From: Jejuia algarum
GTDB lineage: Bacteria > Bacteroidota > Bacteroidia > Flavobacteriales > Flavobacteriaceae
Assembly (NCBI GenBank): GCA_947495775.1
Contig: CANMAQ010000014.1
Location: 62,001-126,000, forward strand
Length of the DNA stretch: 64,000 bases
Direction of reading: 5' to 3'
Shown here: piece after piece, positions 29,001 to 37,330 of the stretch
Layout: every line of letters begins with the position of its first letter
Numbering within the stretch: the first letter of the stretch is position 1
Program-made: the position numbers and the translations under genes
The notes under the pieces: generated by a model
Database searches by the model: none
Told to the model about the DNA's origin: nothing
What the model saw: the letters and a program-made list of their open reading frames with translations, nothing else

Positions 29001-30816
29001 CAATAGCTATTGATGTTCCCCCAGAGAAACCAGCACTCATAAGGTTTACATCTAAATCAAAAGACAAAGTTGCTTCTGCAGCTTTAGTTGTAACGTCTAT
29101 TTTTGAAATCGTCACTGGAAAATTAGCAAATTTCACTTGCCCTGTATACCCCATATGGTCCACTTGAAAATAAGGGGCTTCGGTTTGCAGTTGTAATTTT
29201 TGAAATGTCACCCCTTTAAAATCAACGGTAGCTTTATCTGGGTTTGAGGTACTATTACTTCCTTTTACAGCTAAGTTGCCATGCAAAACAGCTTTAGGTC
29301 TAAAATTACTTTCAGATACCTTCAATTCGACATATGAGTTAGGTGTTAAAGTGGCTTTAGCCTTAAAAACATCAAAAGTTAAGTTTCCTTGAGAAGACAC
29401 CGTTAATACATAATCATCTTTTACGGGATCTATTAAAGCCTTGTAGGATAGAACCTTTTTACTCAAAGCTGTAGTATCTGCACTTTGCGCCTCTGTCTGC
29501 GTTACTTCTTTTGTAATGGGTAATACTATTTGTCCATCAAATTTAGCTTGAACCAATGTATTCGCTACAAAACCAGCCTCTATGTGATTAACAGAAAATT
29601 GCCATTTAGAAGCATCGCCTTCATGAATCGGCAGTATATTATCTACCGAAAACGCCCCTGAAACCCCCATTCCATCTATTAATAAATGGGAAGCTTCAAA
29701 TACAACACGTTTGGTATTATCTCTTTTTTTAAATTGTTTAGGTAGAATCACTGTTAAAGTATTTATATAAACCCCTCTCCAAAGCTGTTCATTGCCTGGT
29801 ATTAAATACTGTTGGTAATCTTTTGGGAATACCACATTAGGAGAATTTCGAATGTCACTAAAATCGAATACCGCAGTGTTTAATTCAAAAATAAGTCCTG
29901 CTTTACCGCTACCATCAGCACTGTTTTCTTTCGTAAGTTGAAATGGAGGCAAGCTAATTTCAACTAAAATATCATTCCAATCACTAACAACGGTTTGAAA
30001 AAAACCAGAAACCTTATCTATAGCCTTTCCCTTATTATCTTTTGCGCCTTTAGGAATAACTTTCAACGTTTCATCTACAGGTTCTAACATACTCCTAGGA
30101 AACAATACATCTGAAGTAATACTTAACGCTTTAAAACCACCACAATCTATAGTAACATGGGTAAGATTAGTAGTAATTCCTTTTTCCATATCAAAACCAC
30201 CCTTGAGAACAACCATCGCATTACCGCCATTTATGGGTATTGGCACGTCACCTAATAAGACCAGATGAGCAGCACCGTATATACCGCCTCTATGGGATAA
30301 TTTTATATTATTAGCGCCAAAAAACAACTGCTTTTGATTTCCTTGGGCATCTAACTGTGGTATTATTATTCTAACAAAAGCGGTTACTTCTGTATATTCT
30401 GGAGTAAAATGAGCATTTGTAATACCTAGAGTATAGGTGATGTTTCCAATTTCTTTTTTAACGCCTATAGGCAAGGTGACCAAGTCATCTGGAGATACTA
30501 AATCGATATAATTTTGAGATATATCTAATTCATCCATGACTTTTTTAGCGTCTGAAACCTGCTTATGGGTTGTGCTATCAGTTGCAAAGTTTTGCGCTAT
30601 ATAACTCGCATCAAATTCACTAATTTTTGGTTTGTAGTTTATTTGTTGTGATTCAATAAACGCATCAAACTGTCTAAATGATTTCTTTTTTAGGCTTTGC
30701 TTGGACGGTGGTTCCAAGTTAGTTGTAATACTATCTTTACTAAAAGTATTCGCTATTATTTTAAATGAGTACATGCATAAAACACATACCAGAAGTATTT
30801 TTTTTACCATAAACAT
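26065..30816 (-). CDS. Giant exported beta-rich protein, first gene of the toxin operon
   Basis: 1583 residues. The signal sequence is MFMVKKILLVCVLCMYSF, ending about residue 22; Met3 is an alternative start. The body is almost wholly beta-strand: long alternating strands with Gly turns such as GGIYGAAHLVLLGDVPIPI and GDGFYGELGATFNGIKV. A proline run (PPPPP) sits near residue 935 and a short helical patch near residue 800. No named domain is recognised and no T9SS sorting domain is seen. It is the promoter-proximal gene of a tightly packed operon and overlaps the next gene by one base. A scaffold, surface tube or outer-membrane-associated role is possible but unproven. Confidence 0.6.
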   Translation of the reverse strand: MFMVKKILLVCVLCMYSFKIIANTFSKDSITTNLEPPSKQSLKKKSFRQFDAFIESQQINYKPKISEFDASYIAQNFATDSTTHKQVSDAKKVMDELDISQNYIDLVSPDDLVTLPIGVKKEIGNITYTLGITNAHFTPEYTEVTAFVRIIIPQLDAQGNQKQLFFGANNIKLSHRGGIYGAAHLVLLGDVPIPINGGNAMVVLKGGFDMEKGITTNLTHVTIDCGGFKALSITSDVLFPRSMLEPVDETLKVIPKGAKDNKGKAIDKVSGFFQTVVSDWNDILVEISLPPFQLTKENSADGSGKAGLIFELNTAVFDFSDIRNSPNVVFPKDYQQYLIPGNEQLWRGVYINTLTVILPKQFKKRDNTKRVVFEASHLLIDGMGVSGAFSVDNILPIHEGDASKWQFSVNHIEAGFVANTLVQAKFDGQIVLPITKEVTQTEAQSADTTALSKKVLSYKALIDPVKDDYVLTVSSQGNLTFDVFKAKATLTPNSYVELKVSESNFRPKAVLHGNLAVKGSNSTSNPDKATVDFKGVTFQKLQLQTEAPYFQVDHMGYTGQVKFANFPVTISKIDVTTKAAEATLSFDLDVNLMSAGFSGGTSIAIVGDIKENEGLQRWKYSHIDIDRIEISADLGAIQIEGMVDIKDDDPVYGDGFYGELGATFNGIKVDASAWFGRKEYRYWYVDAYADLSNAPTKVYIGPAIVNGFGGGAYYHMTKAPGEYSSKIPSGQSYIPDHKSGLGFRALLGFALANEKAFNGKVGFEMAFNRSGGLNRVLFFGEGHIVKALDFKFGDKFKEKLTKMEDKINGFGANNAAMQQLKESNLVDYSKVAFPQDGLSFDIGIDAHFSMEMDFQNKVFHSEMEIFINTPGGFFQGVGPKGRAGWAVFHAARDKWYLHAGTPEDRIGVKLGLGNFNVSATSYLMIGDDIPGSPPPPPEVAAIFNKTSQSLDYMRDLNTLGNGRGFAFGTNLSVDTGDMTFLAFYARFQAGLGFDVMIKDYGETACHGSGQIGIDGWYANGQAYAYLKGELGINIKLLFVRKKIPILSGGAAVLLQAKLPNPAWFRGYLNRNFNLLGGLVKGRLRFKVELGEECDIVGGAPLGGIKVISDIKPLEGSTDIDVFAVPQAVFNMKINQPFDLEDDEGVKTYRILLDEYTVTSNGTPISGDMEWNESNDVLNFISHDILPPNAPIQIAVAVKFQEKKGQFWSTLMQDGKPATEVEERRFTTGEAPDYIPINNIVYCYPIIDQKYFYKDEYNKGYVKLLRGQGYLFSSDNSTRQFVNFEQETTISTANTITYNSAERLVSYEIPNLETQKSYKLRMLSSTGNTNATSGNTNKNYVSQNTGQEGTSIEVRNEYAQNRIKEDADTELLVYEFNTSQYTTFVDKIEAKKVTKNYLAPILTDVHAMEADVIASERLSFVELNGGKYTKYKPMIEVEALLDDTYYINLIYPLIYKDYPLEPLLTVRRDVSILGIPPKKAVHILEWYNAYLENNVTYPLLDTRFPFRYYLPNSYKRDFKDIQFKVAEAYLGNASQYQNKREQYDHIINGAFPVIRKGDYGIKIQYILPGSITTSSAIFKYNNPF

Positions 30817-30849
30817 AGTATTACTTACTAAGCGTAATAGGTTAAGTAT

Positions 30850-30939
30850 TTATATGGTTCTAAATGAACTAAAAACTGCAGCTATAAGCAATACAATCAC
30901 GTTCACTATAAATTTAGTTATCAAGATTTTAATCCCCAT
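30850..30939 (-). CDS. Possible 29-residue hydrophobic leader peptide
   Basis: ATG at 30939 to TAA at 30850 encodes a 29-residue peptide, MGIKILITKFIVNVIVLLIA and further, a single membrane-spanning helix with Lys residues before it. It lies 33 bp upstream of the operon's first gene. Such short reading frames arise easily in AT-rich DNA, so this is a weak candidate. Confidence 0.2.
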   Translation of the reverse strand: MGIKILITKFIVNVIVLLIAAVFSSFRTI

Positions 30940-31054
30940 AACTAGTTTCTTTTGCTCTAAATGTAATATTATATTGAATAACTATATTGAGAGAAAGCAA
31001 ACAATGTAGTAATTATACCTCTATTTTTCGGGGCTTTAAGGTATTAATCACATG

Positions 31055-31062
31055 CAAATGTA
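31055..31062 (-). promoter_or_regulatory. Candidate -7 box for the toxin operon
   Basis: The minus strand reads TACATTTG, a perfect match to the Bacteroidota -7 consensus TAnnTTTG. No good TTTG -33 box is found at the usual 19-21 bp spacing. It would give a leader of about 230 nt. Confidence 0.3.
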
Positions 31063-31312
31063 TGAAAAAATAACATAAAAATGAAATTTTGAAAAAAACA
31101 CAAATGTCCTACCTTTTTATAAGAACTATACAATCAGTTAATTACAAACTTTTCATTTAATTTGTATTGATGACAAAACATCTAGCCGTTTGATGAAATT
31201 TAACAGCGTTTTAAAATCGTTTTTCATAAAACACGTTCCCTTAAACATCTTTCTGTTATTTTTTTAAACCTTAAAAAGAGCTACTTTATAGACCTCTTCT
31301 TTAATACATGAG

Positions 31313-32848
31313 CTACCCCAACCACCCCTCACGATCCAAACTTCTATATTGAATAGCCTCACTTATATGAACCCCTTTTACAGTTTCAGTACCTTCTAAA
31401 TCTGCAATCGTTCTCGACACTTTTAAAATACGGTCGTATGCTCTGGCAGACAAATTTAGCCGTTCCATTGCCGTTTTAAGTAACAATTTAGAAGCGTCGT
31501 CTAAAACACAAAACTTACGAATCTGCTTGGTATTCATTTGGGCATTGTAATGTACCACATCAGAATCTGCAAAACGTTGGGTTTGTAGTTCTCGCGCTTC
31601 GGTCACACGTTTTCTAATAGCTACCGAAGTTTCTCCTTTTCTATCGTCTGATAATTTATCAAATGGAACAGGCGTTACTTCTATATGAATGTCTATACGA
31701 TCCAATAAAGGCCCAGATATTTTACCTAAATAACGCTGCATTTCGGCTGGGCTAGACGTTACTGGCGCATTAGGATCGTTAAAATACCCACCTGGACTGG
31801 GGTTCATACTGGCCACTAACATAAATGACGACGGATAGGTTACCGTAAATTTTGCTCTAGAAATCGTCACTTCTCGATCTTCTAAAGGTTGTCGCATCAC
31901 TTCTAAAACCTCACGTTTAAACTCAGGCAATTCGTCTAAAAATAAAACCCCGTTGTGTGATAAAGAAATTTCTCCTGGCTGGGGGTAACTGCCCCCACCT
32001 ACAAGGGCGACGTTGGATATAGTATGATGGGGACTACGAAAAGGCCGCTGCGCCATGAGTCCTGTATCTTTAACACGTCCCACAACAGAATGTATTTTTG
32101 TAGTTTCTAAGGCTTCATGTAAGGTCATTGGCGGTAAAATACTAGGCAAGCGTTTTGCCAACATCGTTTTACCTGCACCTGGAGGCCCTATCAAAATAAT
32201 ATTATGTCCTCCTGCAGCTGCAATCTCCATACAACGCTTTATACCTTCTTGACCTTTTACATCGGCAAAATCGAATTCTGGATAATTTAGATTTTTTTCA
32301 AATTCTTTTCGTGTGTCAATTATAGTTTGCTCGAGAGGCTCATTTTTATCAAAATACTGAATGACTTGTTTAATGTTATCAATACCATACACCTCTAAAT
32401 CATTAACAATGGCGGCTTCTTTTGCATTTTGAGACGGCAATATAAAGCCTTTAAACCCTTCTGCTCTCGCCTTTACCGCTATAGGTAACGCCCCTTTTAT
32501 AGGTTGTAAACTCCCATCTAAAGACAATTCCCCCATAATTAAATACTGATCTAAATGTTCGGCTTGTATTTGTTTAGATGCGGCTAAAATGCCAATAGCT
32601 AGACTCAAATCATAAGCACTCCCCTCCTTTCTCAAATCGGCAGGTGCCATATTAATTGTTATTTTTTTACCTGGTATTTTATAACCATTGTTTTGCAAAG
32701 CTGCCGCAATACGGTAATTACTCTCTTTTATCGCGTTGTCAGGAAGCCCTACTAAATGATACCCTATACCTTTATCTATATTAACTTCTACTGTTATAGT
32801 GGTCGCTTCTACACCAAAGACTGCAGAGCCATAAATTTTTACAAGCAT
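31313..32848 (-). CDS. comM: YifB/ComM family AAA+ ATPase (Mg-chelatase-like)
   Basis: 511 residues. The N-terminal Lon-protease-like domain (VKIYGSAVFGVEATTITVEV through about residue 170) is followed by a Mg-chelatase-type AAA+ core with Walker A GPPGAGKT, Walker B GVLFLDELPEF, and the sensor region SRAKFTVTYPSSFMLVASMNP. The C-terminal region has LSARAYDRILKVSRTIADL. In Vibrio cholerae and relatives, ComM is a hexameric helicase promoting branch migration of integrated DNA during natural transformation. Length matches the family. It stands alone. Many genomes carry it as 'magnesium chelatase', which is misleading. Confidence 0.93.
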   Translation of the reverse strand: MLVKIYGSAVFGVEATTITVEVNIDKGIGYHLVGLPDNAIKESNYRIAAALQNNGYKIPGKKITINMAPADLRKEGSAYDLSLAIGILAASKQIQAEHLDQYLIMGELSLDGSLQPIKGALPIAVKARAEGFKGFILPSQNAKEAAIVNDLEVYGIDNIKQVIQYFDKNEPLEQTIIDTRKEFEKNLNYPEFDFADVKGQEGIKRCMEIAAAGGHNIILIGPPGAGKTMLAKRLPSILPPMTLHEALETTKIHSVVGRVKDTGLMAQRPFRSPHHTISNVALVGGGSYPQPGEISLSHNGVLFLDELPEFKREVLEVMRQPLEDREVTISRAKFTVTYPSSFMLVASMNPSPGGYFNDPNAPVTSSPAEMQRYLGKISGPLLDRIDIHIEVTPVPFDKLSDDRKGETSVAIRKRVTEARELQTQRFADSDVVHYNAQMNTKQIRKFCVLDDASKLLLKTAMERLNLSARAYDRILKVSRTIADLEGTETVKGVHISEAIQYRSLDREGWLG

Positions 32849-33185
32849 TACCTTTTGTTTTTGCTAAAAATATGTTTTTTTTTACAATAACACTTTTTTG
32901 TAGTAAAAATCTTTTGTTTAAATTTTTGTTTTTGTTTTTGAAGGATTAAACAAAAGGTACTAGAGCAAAACAATCTTTCAAATCAATTAGATATTTTCGT
33001 CTTATCTTTTGTATGGTATATTTTAGTCTCCGATAACAGAATGTACAAATTCCTTAAGAAGCACATAAATCTGTAATTAAAACAATTTAACACCTATTTA
33101 AATAAAAAAAATCGCTTAAAACTTAAGCGATTTTTCTATTAGTAATAGCATTAATAATTTGTTATCAAACCATTAATCACCAATA
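32849..33185. other. comM upstream region and TRL terminator
   Basis: This 337-bp gene-free region contains the strong terminator at 33107-33135 (listed separately). A T-rich, low-complexity stretch just upstream of comM (32870-32940) is probably its promoter and leader. No further genes or repeats are recognised. Confidence 0.5.
33107..33135 (-). terminator. Rho-independent terminator of the TRL lipoprotein genes
   Basis: A 13-bp perfect stem, AAAAATCGCTTAA (33107-33119) with TTAAGCGATTTTT (33123-33135), has a 3-nt loop and a T-run on the minus strand. It lies 50 bp downstream of the last TRL gene. Confidence 0.85.
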
Positions 33186-33452
33186 TTAGTTACCAGTTAC
33201 AATAGTTGTATAAGTTGTACTAAAAAGACTTTTAGATACTTGATAATCTACTGTAGATACTTTAGTGATATTTCCGTTTTTAGCAGCTTTTTCTATACTA
33301 ACATCTACTGGTTTTAAAGCAATTCCAAACCATACTTTCTTTTCAGATATACCTTCTTTCTCTGCTTTATTCCCTGTTACTATTCCAGGATAAGTTACAC
33401 TACAAGAGCTTAGTAAAGCGCCTAATAGACCTATATATAATACTTTTTTCAT
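33186..33452 (-). CDS. TRL-like family lipoprotein
   Basis: This 88-residue lipoprotein has signal MKKVLYIGLLGALLSSC with Cys17 as the lipidation site. The mature part has KVWFGIALKPVDVSIEKAA then NGNITKVSTVDYQV and ends TTYTTIVTGN, the pattern of the TRL-like family (PF13146), named from a tRNA-associated locus and of unknown function. It is the last of three tandem paralogues (8 bp from the next), all sharing an A-A-x-N-G-x-I motif. It is probably anchored on an inner or outer membrane leaflet. Confidence 0.75.
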   Translation of the reverse strand: MKKVLYIGLLGALLSSCSVTYPGIVTGNKAEKEGISEKKVWFGIALKPVDVSIEKAAKNGNITKVSTVDYQVSKSLFSTTYTTIVTGN

Positions 33453-33460
33453 AATTTTAA

Positions 33461-33733
33461 TTATTTAGCTGTTACGATCAGTTCTTTCTTTTGAAAAATG
33501 ATATAGTTCGTCACTTTTTCATCAACAGTTGCAATTGCCGACTTTATCTTTCCATTGTTAGCTGCATCCTTGATACCGTAATCTTTATTTAATTCAATTC
33601 CAAAGAAAACTGTTGTTTCTGAAACACCTCTTAAATTTCCAATTTCAGCTCTAGAAGCTGTTACTGGAGCTATTACTGTACATGAAGTTAAAGCTATAGA
33701 TAAAACTACAGCCATAAAGTTAATTTTTTTCAT
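33461..33733 (-). CDS. TRL-like family lipoprotein (second paralogue)
   Basis: This 90-residue lipoprotein has signal MKKINFMAVVLSIALTSC with Cys18 as the lipidation site. It shares with its neighbours the block GVSETTVFFGIELNKDYGI, AANNGKI and a C-terminal ATVDEKVTNYIIFQ strand. It is the middle of three tandem copies, with small gaps of 8 and 11 bp, so the three are probably one transcript ending at the hairpin at 33107-33135. Function is unknown. Confidence 0.7.
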   Translation of the reverse strand: MKKINFMAVVLSIALTSCTVIAPVTASRAEIGNLRGVSETTVFFGIELNKDYGIKDAANNGKIKSAIATVDEKVTNYIIFQKKELIVTAK

Positions 33734-33744
33734 AATTTAAAATA

Positions 33745-33990
33745 TTATTCGCCGTAGACTTTTGTTTTTGTAATAGGAATAATGAAAAACTTCGTTATTA
33801 CCTCTGATCCTCCTGCTGTTGTTATTTGTCCATTCTTAGCAGCTGTTCTTAAAGAGCTGTCGCCAACAAGTACAGCGGTAGCTTCTCCTGATTTTGTTCC
33901 TATGGGCTGGCCTGTTAACTGTATAGATCTTGCAACGGTACAAGATGTTAACATTCCCATAGCACAAATGAAAATAAATGCTTTTTTCAT
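33745..33990 (-). CDS. TRL-like lipoprotein (third, more divergent paralogue)
   Basis: This 81-residue lipoprotein starts at the ATG at 33990, because MKKAFIFICAMGMLTSC gives a proper lipoprotein signal. A longer in-frame reading from 34083 would add 31 residues ahead of the signal and is unlikely. The mature region carries GEATAVLVGDSSLRTAAKNGQITTAGG, matching the A-A-K-N-G-x-I motif of its two neighbours. It is the promoter-proximal gene of the trio. Function is unknown. Confidence 0.6.
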   Translation of the reverse strand: MKKAFIFICAMGMLTSCTVARSIQLTGQPIGTKSGEATAVLVGDSSLRTAAKNGQITTAGGSEVITKFFIIPITKTKVYGE

Positions 33991-34298
33991 AAATACTTTA
34001 AGTTTAATTATTAGTATCGCAATATATATATCTAAAATTTCATAATTGAAGTAATTTTCGTTTTTTTTTTTAAAATTTTTCACAATTAAAATCTCTTATT
34101 TAATCTTACGTTTTTAAAGAAAAAAGAGACTCTATTGTTTTTTTAAATATTTTGAAGATCAACGACATACCTAATAAAGAAGTATTGCTTATCGAACTAA
34201 ACACCGTAAATTGTAATTGAGTAAAGTTACATACTCCACATTAGGATTCACAAATCAAGACTAAGAACACTCGATTTTAAAATAAATTTAAACCAAAA

Positions 34299-34330
34299 AA
34301 AACGCTAAAACAATTCGGTTTCAGCGTTTT
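34299..34330 (-). terminator. Terminator of the MoxR/VWA genes
   Basis: An imperfect 13-bp stem, AAAACGCTAAAAC-like (34299-34311) with GTTTCAGCGTTTT (34318-34330), has a 6-nt loop. On the minus strand it is followed by a T-run. It lies 33 bp after the ATPase stop codon. Confidence 0.75.
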
Positions 34331-34362
34331 CTAATTATTTGTGTTTTTATAATAATGGTTAT

Positions 34363-35829
34363 TTAAATCCCACTTATAAAACTACCATAGGGGTCTTTAA
34401 ACTGAATACCTTCAGAAAATCTATTTTTACTCAATTGTTTGTATTCTGATAATGCCCAAAGTACAAACTCCTTTACAAAATAGCTATCCTCTTTTCTAAG
34501 GTTAGGTTGGTATTCTCCTAGCAAATCATCTAAAGGTGAAATTGCATCTAACCGACTTTGGTAGTCTTTATCTCTAAGATCATCTAACAGTTCAAAACCT
34601 TCCTTTTGATTAAAAAACCAAGAAATTATAGCATCGTAAGCCGTATCTTCATCTTGTTTTTTCAGCTTTTCGATTTTAGGGAAAAATTCCCCAAATAGTG
34701 TTTTAACAGCCGCTCCTATTAAATTAAAAGCTACTGCAGCAGCTCCTTCTTGTTCGCCTTCATACACCAATTCTACCTTTCCTGTTACGGCTGGTATAAT
34801 CCCAACAAAATCACTTAAACGCAAGGTTGTTGTCTCATCACCTGCCACTAAAGCTCTACGTTCTGCTGTGCTCAATAAATTTTCGAAAGCTGTAATACTT
34901 AAACGTGCACTTACACCCGATTTGGCATCGACATATTCACTTTCCCTAGCTTCAAATACGATTTGTTCCAATAGATCTTTAGCTAAGTCTGGAACCATAA
35001 TGCTCTCTTTTTGCCCTTCTACCAGTTTAGACTCCTGTGCAGTAATTAAACGTGCCGTTTCAATATCCTCAGGATAATGTGTTAAAATCTGAGATCCTAT
35101 TCTATCTTTTAAAGGCGTTACGATACTCCCTCTATTGGTATAATCTTCTGGATTGGCAGTAAATACAAACTGGATATCTAAAGGCAAACGCACTTTAAAA
35201 CCTCTAATTTGCACATCACCTTCTTGTAATATATTAAATAAAGCTACTTGTATTCGCGCTTGTAGATCTGGTAACTCATTAATTACAAAAATGCAACGGT
35301 TAGCACGTGGTATCATACCGTAATGGATAACACGATCGTCTGCATAACTCAGCTTTAAATTAGCTGCCTTTATAGGATCTACATCACCTATAATATCGGC
35401 GACAGTTACATCTGGAGTTGCTAATTTTTCTGCAAAACGCGCACTGCGGTGCAACCATGTTATAGGCGTATCATCACCTTGTGCCTCAATAAGAGTAAGG
35501 GCATGCCTTGAAATAGGTTGTAAAGGATCATCATTTACATCAGACCCTGCTACGACAGGTATATACGCATCTAACAAGTTAAGCATGAGTCGCGCTAAAC
35601 GGGTTTTAGCCTGCCCTCGTAGGCCTAATAAATTAATATTATGTCTGGATAATATGGCGCGTTCTAATTCTGGAATTACTGTGTTTTCATAACCGTGTAC
35701 GCCTTCGAAAGTCGTTTCTTTTTGTTTTATTTTTTGTATCAGGTTATCTCTTAATTCGTCTTTTATTGATTTTGATTGATAGCCTGAAGCTTTTAAAGCC
35801 CCTAAAGTTGTAATCGTTTCTATATTCAT
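34363..35829 (-). CDS. MoxR/Mg-chelatase-type AAA+ ATPase
   Basis: 488 residues. The AAA+ core has an unusual Walker A, GLRGQAKT (the usual Gly before Lys is Ala). It also has a Walker B-like CIFVINELPDL and a sensor motif VFTANPEDYTNRG with the arginine-finger region PLKDRIGSQ. The C-terminal part (from ~residue 300) is helical. It resembles the ChlI/BchI-like ATPases annotated as magnesium chelatase in Bacteroidota. No other chlorophyll gene is present, so that role is excluded. It is probably a chaperone working with the VWA protein encoded 63 bp upstream, as in MoxR-VWA pairs that remodel or insert metal into partner proteins. Confidence 0.75.
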   Translation of the reverse strand: MNIETITTLGALKASGYQSKSIKDELRDNLIQKIKQKETTFEGVHGYENTVIPELERAILSRHNINLLGLRGQAKTRLARLMLNLLDAYIPVVAGSDVNDDPLQPISRHALTLIEAQGDDTPITWLHRSARFAEKLATPDVTVADIIGDVDPIKAANLKLSYADDRVIHYGMIPRANRCIFVINELPDLQARIQVALFNILQEGDVQIRGFKVRLPLDIQFVFTANPEDYTNRGSIVTPLKDRIGSQILTHYPEDIETARLITAQESKLVEGQKESIMVPDLAKDLLEQIVFEARESEYVDAKSGVSARLSITAFENLLSTAERRALVAGDETTTLRLSDFVGIIPAVTGKVELVYEGEQEGAAAVAFNLIGAAVKTLFGEFFPKIEKLKKQDEDTAYDAIISWFFNQKEGFELLDDLRDKDYQSRLDAISPLDDLLGEYQPNLRKEDSYFVKEFVLWALSEYKQLSKNRFSEGIQFKDPYGSFISGI

Positions 35830-35892
35830 ATGCGTCGCTTTGTGTTAGACTTCAAAATGTCTAAGCCGTACTCTTACTTTTTATGGTTTAAA

Positions 35893-37020
35893 TTAACCTT
35901 TAATTCGTTTTTTTCTATTGGTTTCGTAATCTTCAAAAATCATTTCTCCTAGACCTTTAAGTCCTGTATAAAAGGCTTTACCTTGATTCGCATAGGTAAA
36001 CTCTCGAACAAATTGCATTAAATAACTGTCCTTAGCAATCATAAACGTTGTGATGGGAATATGCAGTTTTCGAGCTTGCTGAGCCATCATATAACATTTG
36101 TTAATAATATGTGTATCTAAGCCCATACTGTTCTTATAATATTGACCATCTGGTAAACGTAAACAACTTGGTTTGCCATCAGTAATCATAAAAATCTGTT
36201 TATTGGTATTTCGTTTACGTCGCAACAAATCCATTGCCAATTGCAAACCTGCTACTGTATTGGTATGGTAAGGCCCCACTTTTAAATAGGGTAAATCTTT
36301 GATCTCTATACGCCAAGCATCATTTCCAAATACAATAATATCTAAAGTATCTTTAGGGTAACGCGTGGTTATCAATTCTGCCAAAGCCATAGCAACCTTC
36401 TTAGCAGGTGTAATACGGTCTTCGCCATATAAAATCATACTATGGCTAATATCGATCATCAATACTGTACTCATTTGAGATTTGTGCAAAGTTTCCTCTA
36501 CAACCAAATCATCTTCACTCAACTTAAAATCTGATATGCCATGGTTAATCTGGGCATTCTTCAAACTTTCGGTCATAGACACACGATCTAAAGCATCACC
36601 AAACTGGTAATTTCTAAAATCGCCCGTATGTTCATCGCCCAAACCAGGACTTTTACTTTTATGATTTCCTTGTCCGCTGCGTTTGATCTTTCCAAAAATC
36701 TGGTCTAAGGCCTGTTGCCGAATGGCACGTTCTGTTTTGGCTGTAATGGCTAAAGCCCCATTGCCATCGGGATCAATTTCTTCCTTTAAATACCCTTTGG
36801 TTTTCAAATCCTCAATAAAATCTTCTATCGTATACTCAGGAGTGGTAAGCTTGTATTCTTTATCCAACTCTCGCAACCAATCGATGGCCTCATCAAAGTC
36901 GCCAGAAGTATGTGTTATCAATTCTTTGAAAATTTCAAAAAGCTTATCAAAAGGAGATTGATATGGGGTTTCATAGGTTTTAAAAATGAAGCCCTTTCTA
37001 AGTGTTTTGTTTTTTCGCAT
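35893..37020 (-). CDS. VWA domain protein, partner of the AAA+ ATPase
   Basis: 375 residues. A basic, helical N-terminal region (1-180) is followed by a von Willebrand A domain (about 185-365). The MIDAS motif DISHSMI (D-x-S-x-S) binds a divalent metal. Further conserved pieces are DIIVFGNDAWRI, GLQLAMDLLRR and FMITDGKPSC. It has no signal peptide, so it is cytoplasmic. It is the first gene of a two-gene operon with the MoxR-type ATPase, a standard arrangement in which the ATPase loads or remodels the VWA protein's client. The client here is unknown. Confidence 0.8.
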   Translation of the reverse strand: MRKNKTLRKGFIFKTYETPYQSPFDKLFEIFKELITHTSGDFDEAIDWLRELDKEYKLTTPEYTIEDFIEDLKTKGYLKEEIDPDGNGALAITAKTERAIRQQALDQIFGKIKRSGQGNHKSKSPGLGDEHTGDFRNYQFGDALDRVSMTESLKNAQINHGISDFKLSEDDLVVEETLHKSQMSTVLMIDISHSMILYGEDRITPAKKVAMALAELITTRYPKDTLDIIVFGNDAWRIEIKDLPYLKVGPYHTNTVAGLQLAMDLLRRKRNTNKQIFMITDGKPSCLRLPDGQYYKNSMGLDTHIINKCYMMAQQARKLHIPITTFMIAKDSYLMQFVREFTYANQGKAFYTGLKGLGEMIFEDYETNRKKRIKG

Positions 37021-37330
37021 AGCTGTATAAAAATAATACTTTTCTATTAGATGGCTTCCATGATTAACATCTATTTAGGTAAATTAAAGTTCTAAAAAAG
37101 CAGAACCTTCGTTGTATTTTAAAATAAACTTAACACTTAAGATCTCTATTAGGCTTTAAATTTGCAGTCTAAAAACGCGACATTAAATATACAACATATT
37201 AGATATTAAACCATTACATTAAAAATTACGCATTCATAAATAAAGTTTATGAGTCGCATTAACAAAACAAATAGTTTTATATTCAATTTTGAAAGCAATA
37301 CTATTACTTTTGAAAACAAAACAACTATCT
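37021..37330. other. Divergent promoter region between VWA and TetR genes
   Basis: This 310-bp intergenic region separates the minus-strand ATPase/VWA pair from the plus-strand TetR export operon. It is AT-rich. No operator palindrome stands out by eye, although a TetR site is expected here. A TTG at 37289 could extend the TetR frame, but the ATG at 37331 is preferred. Confidence 0.4.

Larger units (their letters stand above)
30817..31312. other. Upstream region of the toxin operon
   Basis: About 500 bp lie between comM and the first gene of the toxin operon. It holds a candidate -7 box (31055-31062, minus strand) and a possible 29-residue peptide (30850-30939), each listed separately. No convincing terminator for comM is visible. 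The remainder is AT-rich and shows nothing recognisable. Confidence 0.5.

Noticed and set aside
34363..35829. Magnesium chelatase for chlorophyll or cobalamin synthesis
   Set aside because: No chlorophyll or cobaltochelatase gene is nearby and the partner is a stand-alone VWA protein. A MoxR-like chaperone role is more likely.
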